From: JASFUX01 sp050050115
GTDB taxonomy: Bacteria > Pseudomonadota > Alphaproteobacteria > Caulobacterales > Maricaulaceae
DNA: 34,099 nt
Direction of reading: 5' to 3'
Assembly: GCA_050050115.1 (NCBI GenBank)
Contig: JASFUX010000005.1
Span: 1-34,099 of the forward strand
The notes below the pieces were generated by a model that saw only the letters and a list, made by a program, of their open reading frames with translations, had not been told where the DNA came from and ran no database searches. This document shows, piece after piece, positions 31,035 to 34,099 of the stretch; position 1 is the stretch's first letter, and the number at the start of each line of letters is the position of its first letter. The position numbers and the translations under genes were made by a program.

Positions 31035-32764
31035 GCGGAACTCCCTTGAAGATCTGTCTTTTTGGCGGATGCGCCGGTTCTTGAATCAAACGGAAAACTG
31101 GTGACCGCGCCCTCGGACGCGGACGAGACGAGGGCGGCGTACTTGGCGTAGGCGCCGGAGAAGGCGCTCGGCGGCGGCGGCGTCCAGCCCTTGGCGCGTT
31201 CGGCGAGGTCGGCGTCGCAATCGATGCGCCGGCCGTCGACGTCGATGCGGATCATGTCGCCGTCTTTCAAAAACGCGATCGGACCGCCGCGGACGGCTTC
31301 GGGCGCAACGTGGCCGACCATGAAGCCGTAGGTGGCGCCGGAGAAGCGGCCGTCCGTCACCAGAGCGACGTGATCGCCGAGCCCCGCGCCTTGGAGCGCA
31401 GCGGTGACGGCGAGCATCTCGCGCATGCCGGGGCCGCCGGCGGGACCTTCGTTGCGGATGACGACGACGTCGCCTTCCTTGATGGCGCCGGACTCGATCG
31501 CAGCGAAGGTGTCCTCTTCGCAGTCGAACACGCGCGCCGGGCCTTCGAACAACAGCTTGCCGTGGCCGGCCAGCTTGGCGACGCAGCCTTCCGGCGCGAG
31601 GTCGCCGTAGAGGATGCCGTAGCCGCCGCGTTCCTTGATCGGCTTTTCGGCGCTGTAGATCACTTCCTGGCCGGGCGTCTCCGAGCGCCGCTCGATCTCT
31701 TCAAAAAGCGACTTGCCGGTGATGGTCGGCGCGTCCTCGATCAGGCCTGCGGCCTTCAGGCGCTGACCCAGCACTTCCGCGCCGCCGGCCTCGAAGAAGT
31801 CGGGCGCGGCGAAGCGACCGCCAGGTTTCATGTCGACGATCACCGGCGTGCGCCGCGAGACGTCGTCGAACACGTCGATCGACAGCTCGAGCCCGGCCTC
31901 GCGCGCGATGGCGAGGAGGTGGAGCACGATGTTGGTCGAGCCTGCGGTCGCGGTCGCCGAAACGGCCGCGTTCATCAGCGCTTTGTGCGAAAGCAGGTCC
32001 GAGGGGCGGCGGTTGGATTGGAACGCCTCGACCACGCGGCGGCCGGCCTCGCGCGCGGCTTCGGGCTTGTCGGGGTGGACGGCGGGGATGTCGTTCAAGC
32101 CCATCGGCGAGAGCCCCAGGTAGGTCATCGCCAGAGACATCGTGTTGGCCGTGTACTGACCGCCGCATGCGCCGGCGCCGGGGCAGGCTTTGCGCTCGAC
32201 CTCGCCCAACTCGTTCGACGTGATCTTTCCGGCCGCGCAGGCGCCGACCGCCTCGAACACGTCCTGGATGGTCAGCGACTTGTCGCCCAGCTTTCCGGGC
32301 ATGATCGAGCCGCCGTAGAGGATCACGCTCGGCAGGTTCATCCGCGCTGCGGCCATCGCCGCGGCCGGTATCGTCTTGTCGCAGCCGACGAGGAACAACA
32401 CCGCGTCGAGGTGGTGGCCGCGCACAGCCAGCTCGGCGGCGTCGGCGATCGCCTCGCGCGACATCAGCGAGGCGCGCATGCCGGCCGCGCCCATGGCGAT
32501 GCCGTCGGTCACCGCGATGGTGTTGAAGTCGATCGGCACCCCGCCGGCCTCGCGAATGCCTTCGCGGGCGTAGGCGGCGAGGGAGTCGAGGTTCATGTTG
32601 CAGGGGGAGACGTTGGTCCAAGTGTTGAAGACGGCGATCAGCGGCTTGTCGAAATCGGCGTCCGTCAGGCCGGTGGCCCGCATCATTGCGCGCGCGGGCG
32701 CCCGCGCGTCGCCCTTGACGATGGCGTCGGATGGTTTCGACGGTTTGCCGGCGTTTTCAGCCAT
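31031..32764 (-). CDS. ilvD: Dihydroxy-acid dehydratase IlvD
   Basis: A 577-residue iron-sulfur dehydratase, third step of Val/Ile synthesis. Motifs: AVFNTWTNVSPCNMNLDSLA, FLVGCDKTIPAAAMAAARMNLPS, KACPGAGACGGQYTANTMSLAMTYLGLSP (cluster Cys residues), and YGDLAPEGCVAKLAG...VTDGRFSGATYGFMVGHVAPEA. ATG 32764 gives MAENAGKPSKPSDAIVKGDARAPARAMMRATG. It is the first structural gene of the ilv-leu operon, 54 bases after an attenuator terminator that follows a BCAA-rich leader peptide. Confidence 0.97.
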   Translation of the reverse strand: MAENAGKPSKPSDAIVKGDARAPARAMMRATGLTDADFDKPLIAVFNTWTNVSPCNMNLDSLAAYAREGIREAGGVPIDFNTIAVTDGIAMGAAGMRASLMSREAIADAAELAVRGHHLDAVLFLVGCDKTIPAAAMAAARMNLPSVILYGGSIMPGKLGDKSLTIQDVFEAVGACAAGKITSNELGEVERKACPGAGACGGQYTANTMSLAMTYLGLSPMGLNDIPAVHPDKPEAAREAGRRVVEAFQSNRRPSDLLSHKALMNAAVSATATAGSTNIVLHLLAIAREAGLELSIDVFDDVSRRTPVIVDMKPGGRFAAPDFFEAGGAEVLGQRLKAAGLIEDAPTITGKSLFEEIERRSETPGQEVIYSAEKPIKERGGYGILYGDLAPEGCVAKLAGHGKLLFEGPARVFDCEEDTFAAIESGAIKEGDVVVIRNEGPAGGPGMREMLAVTAALQGAGLGDHVALVTDGRFSGATYGFMVGHVAPEAVRGGPIAFLKDGDMIRIDVDGRRIDCDADLAERAKGWTPPPPSAFSGAYAKYAALVSSASEGAVTSFPFDSRTGASAKKTDLQGSSA

Positions 32765-32813
32765 GTTTGGTCCCTGTCTTTCCGATGCCGGGCCTGAGCC
32801 CGGCGCACAAATC

Positions 32814-32840
32814 AAAACCCCCGCTCGGGCGGAGCGGGGG
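32814..32840 (-). terminator. Attenuator terminator upstream of ilvD
   Basis: On the minus strand CCCCCGCTC (32832-32840) pairs with GAGCGGGGG (32818-32826) around a 5-base loop, a 9-bp GC-rich stem followed by TTTT (32814-32817) and GATTT. It lies between the leader peptide stop and the ilvD start. The 5' arm region GCCCCCCGCTCC (32831-32842) can instead pair 11 of 12 bases with GGAGCCGGGGGC (32878-32889) in the last leader codons. Confidence 0.88.
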
Positions 32841-32874
32841 GCGGTAGTCTCGTCTCGTCACTTTGCGATACGGC

Positions 32875-32994
32875 CTAGCCCCCGGCTCCGATAAGGAGGA
32901 CGAGCGAAAGTACGACGAGTACGACAAGCGCGCTGAGGGTCGCCGGCGAAACCGACGACTTTTCTGCAGCAATGGCGCGAGCGCGCGACTTCAT
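32875..32994 (-). CDS. ilvL: Putative ilv-leu operon leader peptide (IlvL-like)
   Basis: A 39-residue ORF, ATG 32994 to TAG 32875, with AGGAG seven bases upstream. After a basic start (MKSRARAIAAEK) it reads LSALVVLVVLSLVLLIGAGG: 13 of residues 23-35 are Leu, Val or Ile save one Ser. It is immediately upstream of an intrinsic terminator and ilvD. A ribosome stalled on the early Val/Leu codons would leave the final GGAGCCGGGGGC free to pair with the terminator 5' arm (antitermination). One completing the ORF would cover it and allow termination. A short membrane-inserting peptide is the alternative reading but does not explain the RNA complementarity. Confidence 0.87.
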   Translation of the reverse strand: MKSRARAIAAEKSSVSPATLSALVVLVVLSLVLLIGAGG

Positions 32995-33121
32995 CAGAAC
33001 TCTCCTGGCGGCGGCCGACCGCGACAGCGGGGCGCCGGAGGCAAGATTTCGGGCAAACTAATGAATAAATGTTGCAATGCGCAAGAGCTTATCTGGCGCG
33101 GCGCTGTTTTTGAGCGGGCGG
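32995..33121 (-). promoter_or_regulatory. Likely promoter region of the ilv-leu operon
   Basis: 127 bases between the end of the DUF6152-like gene and the ilv leader start. It includes an AT-rich patch (33055-33080, with ATTTATTCATTAG on the minus strand) in otherwise GC-rich sequence, the expected place for the operon promoter. I do not see a confident -35/-10 pair. Confidence 0.35.
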
Positions 33122-34099
33122 CTAGCGATCCGCGAACCGCCGCGCCACCGCGAGATCGCACGGCTCGGGGCCGAAGTTTGCGTCCGGCGCGTAAGTCCAG
33201 ACCGCGTCGCCGATCACCGGCGCGGCGAGGTATTCCGGATCGGTCAGAACATAATGGTAGTCGAGGCTGGTTCCATCGGCCGACGGCGTGAACCACTCAA
33301 CCAGGTGCTTCTGCGCGCCGGACGGCACGCCCCAGCCGTTGCCCATAGCGTGATCTTCAAAGTGCGTCGTGTCGATGACCAAGGTGGCGCCTTCCCATCG
33401 GCCGATCGAGTGGCCTTGAAGCGACGGCTCGGCGCCCTCATGCGTGTCGACGCTCATATGAATCGTCCGCACCGCGCTGTCGAAGTCCGCCTCGATGGTG
33501 ATCGTCCCATCCTCGGCTGTGGTGATGCGCTTGGCGTCGGGGTTGTACATCAGGTTGGGCGCCGTGAAGGGAATGCAATCGAGCCCGGGGTTCATTGTGC
33601 GCCCATCCCAGATCTCGCGCGCGGCGCGGCCGGCCTCGGTCAACTCCATGTTCGCCGCTTCGAACGAGGCGAACTCTTCAAGCGAGAACACCGTGGTCCA
33701 AAGGCCGTTGATCCCGTTTGCGCCTGTCTCCGGAGGCGGGCCCGGAAAGATGAGCTGGGCGAAGCCGCTGCGCTCGTTGAGCTCGGTTCCGTCCGACAGG
33801 CGCATTGCGGTCACATAGAGCGTCCTGACGGACTCATCCTTCGTCGGATTGCCGGTCACTGAGAGCGTGTCGCCCTCATTCAGCATGTCCCGCGACCAGC
33901 CCATGCGGCGCAACAGCGCCGGCGGACCGCCTTCGATCTCCCACTCGATGGTTTCGCCGTCGTCCGTCGTCTGCTCGACGTAGATGTAGACGTGCGGATT
34001 GACCCAGTCGTAGTGCGCGATCACGCCCTCGATGGTGATCTCCTGGGTGCGGTTGAACCGCTCGGTGCTGTGGTGGGCCTGCGCGGCGGGAGCGGCGAA
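33122..34099 (-). CDS. Secreted DUF6152-like protein (5' truncated by window edge)
   Basis: The frame is open to the window end and begins FAAPAAQAHHSTERFN, which looks like the end of a Sec signal peptide with an A-Q-A cleavage site, so the mature protein would be periplasmic. The N-terminal domain (HHSTERFNRTQEITIEGVIAHYDWVNPHVYIYVE) has the HHS...G...F-W-x-N-P-H pattern of DUF6152. A second part (about the last 200 residues) includes CIPFTAPNLMYNPD, a segment with IGRWEGATLVIDTTHF and GNGWGVPSGAQKHLVEWFT, as in many alphaproteobacterial hypothetical proteins. Function unknown. It ends at TAG 33122, about 130 bases upstream of the ilv leader on the same strand. Confidence 0.8.
   Translation of the reverse strand, partial: FAAPAAQAHHSTERFNRTQEITIEGVIAHYDWVNPHVYIYVEQTTDDGETIEWEIEGGPPALLRRMGWSRDMLNEGDTLSVTGNPTKDESVRTLYVTAMRLSDGTELNERSGFAQLIFPGPPPETGANGINGLWTTVFSLEEFASFEAANMELTEAGRAAREIWDGRTMNPGLDCIPFTAPNLMYNPDAKRITTAEDGTITIEADFDSAVRTIHMSVDTHEGAEPSLQGHSIGRWEGATLVIDTTHFEDHAMGNGWGVPSGAQKHLVEWFTPSADGTSLDYHYVLTDPEYLAAPVIGDAVWTYAPDANFGPEPCDLAVARRFADR

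Noticed and set aside
1..34099. CRISPR arrays, tRNA or rRNA genes, insertion sequences, prophage or toxin-antitoxin systems
   Set aside because: I saw no regular repeat-spacer pattern, cloverleaf-like or rRNA sequence, transposase, integrase or phage motif. Almost all sequence is accounted for by housekeeping genes.

Overview
The window looks like the chromosome of a GC-rich alphaproteobacterium. I infer something near Caulobacterales/Hyphomonadales from the hisS-hisZ-hisG order, the EthD, MarC and DUF6152 neighbours and the GC bias; the genus cannot be read from the sequence. It is an unusually dense amino-acid biosynthesis region. About 24 genes for histidine, proline, threonine and branched-chain amino acids lie almost back to back from about 2.4 kb to 32.8 kb.

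Layout. (1) 1-2.3 kb: end of an iron-containing alcohol dehydrogenase, an EthD-family protein, a hotdog thioesterase, a chorismate mutase and a small lipoprotein. (2) 2.4-11.8 kb, minus strand: a histidine operon read as leader peptide, hisS, hisZ, hisG, hisD, hisC-like/hisB fusion, hisH, hisA, hisF, hisI-hisE. (3) 12.0-15.9 kb, plus strand: proB-proA-thrC, divergent from the his operon. (4) 15.9-17.3 kb: a VOC protein, a MarC membrane protein and a 312-base intergenic stretch with repeat-like hairpins. (5) 17.3-20.4 kb, minus: thrA (short aspartokinase-homoserine dehydrogenase)-thrB behind a Thr/Ile leader peptide and terminator. (6) 20.4-22.05 kb, minus: a degenerate receiver-like protein and leuB. 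(7) 22.1-23.0 kb, plus: a membrane protein/winged-helix regulator pair behind three near-identical palindromes. (8) 23.0-33.0 kb, minus: ilvL-ilvD-ilvC-ilvG-ilvM-leuA-ilvE-leuC-(DUF3806-like gene)-leuD. (9) 33.1 kb to the end: a partial secreted DUF6152-like protein.

The most notable content is regulatory. Three unlisted leader ORFs sit just upstream of the three matching operons: one ends in four His codons before hisS, one carries a TIGITITTT run before thrA, and one carries LVVLVVLSLVLLI before ilvD. The thr and ilv leaders are each followed by a strong hairpin with a T-tract. In each, the last codons of the leader can pair with the 5' arm of that hairpin. This is the logic of classic ribosome-mediated attenuation in a compact form.

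The his operon carries three oddities. The HisC-like half of the HisC-HisB fusion has Arg instead of the PLP-binding Lys. The HisI frame has an in-frame TAG. HisS runs into HisZ with neither a stop nor a start, the two being joined by a one-base frame change. The ThrA fusion is about 200 residues shorter than the enterobacterial enzyme because the ACT region is missing, so control may rest on attenuation alone.
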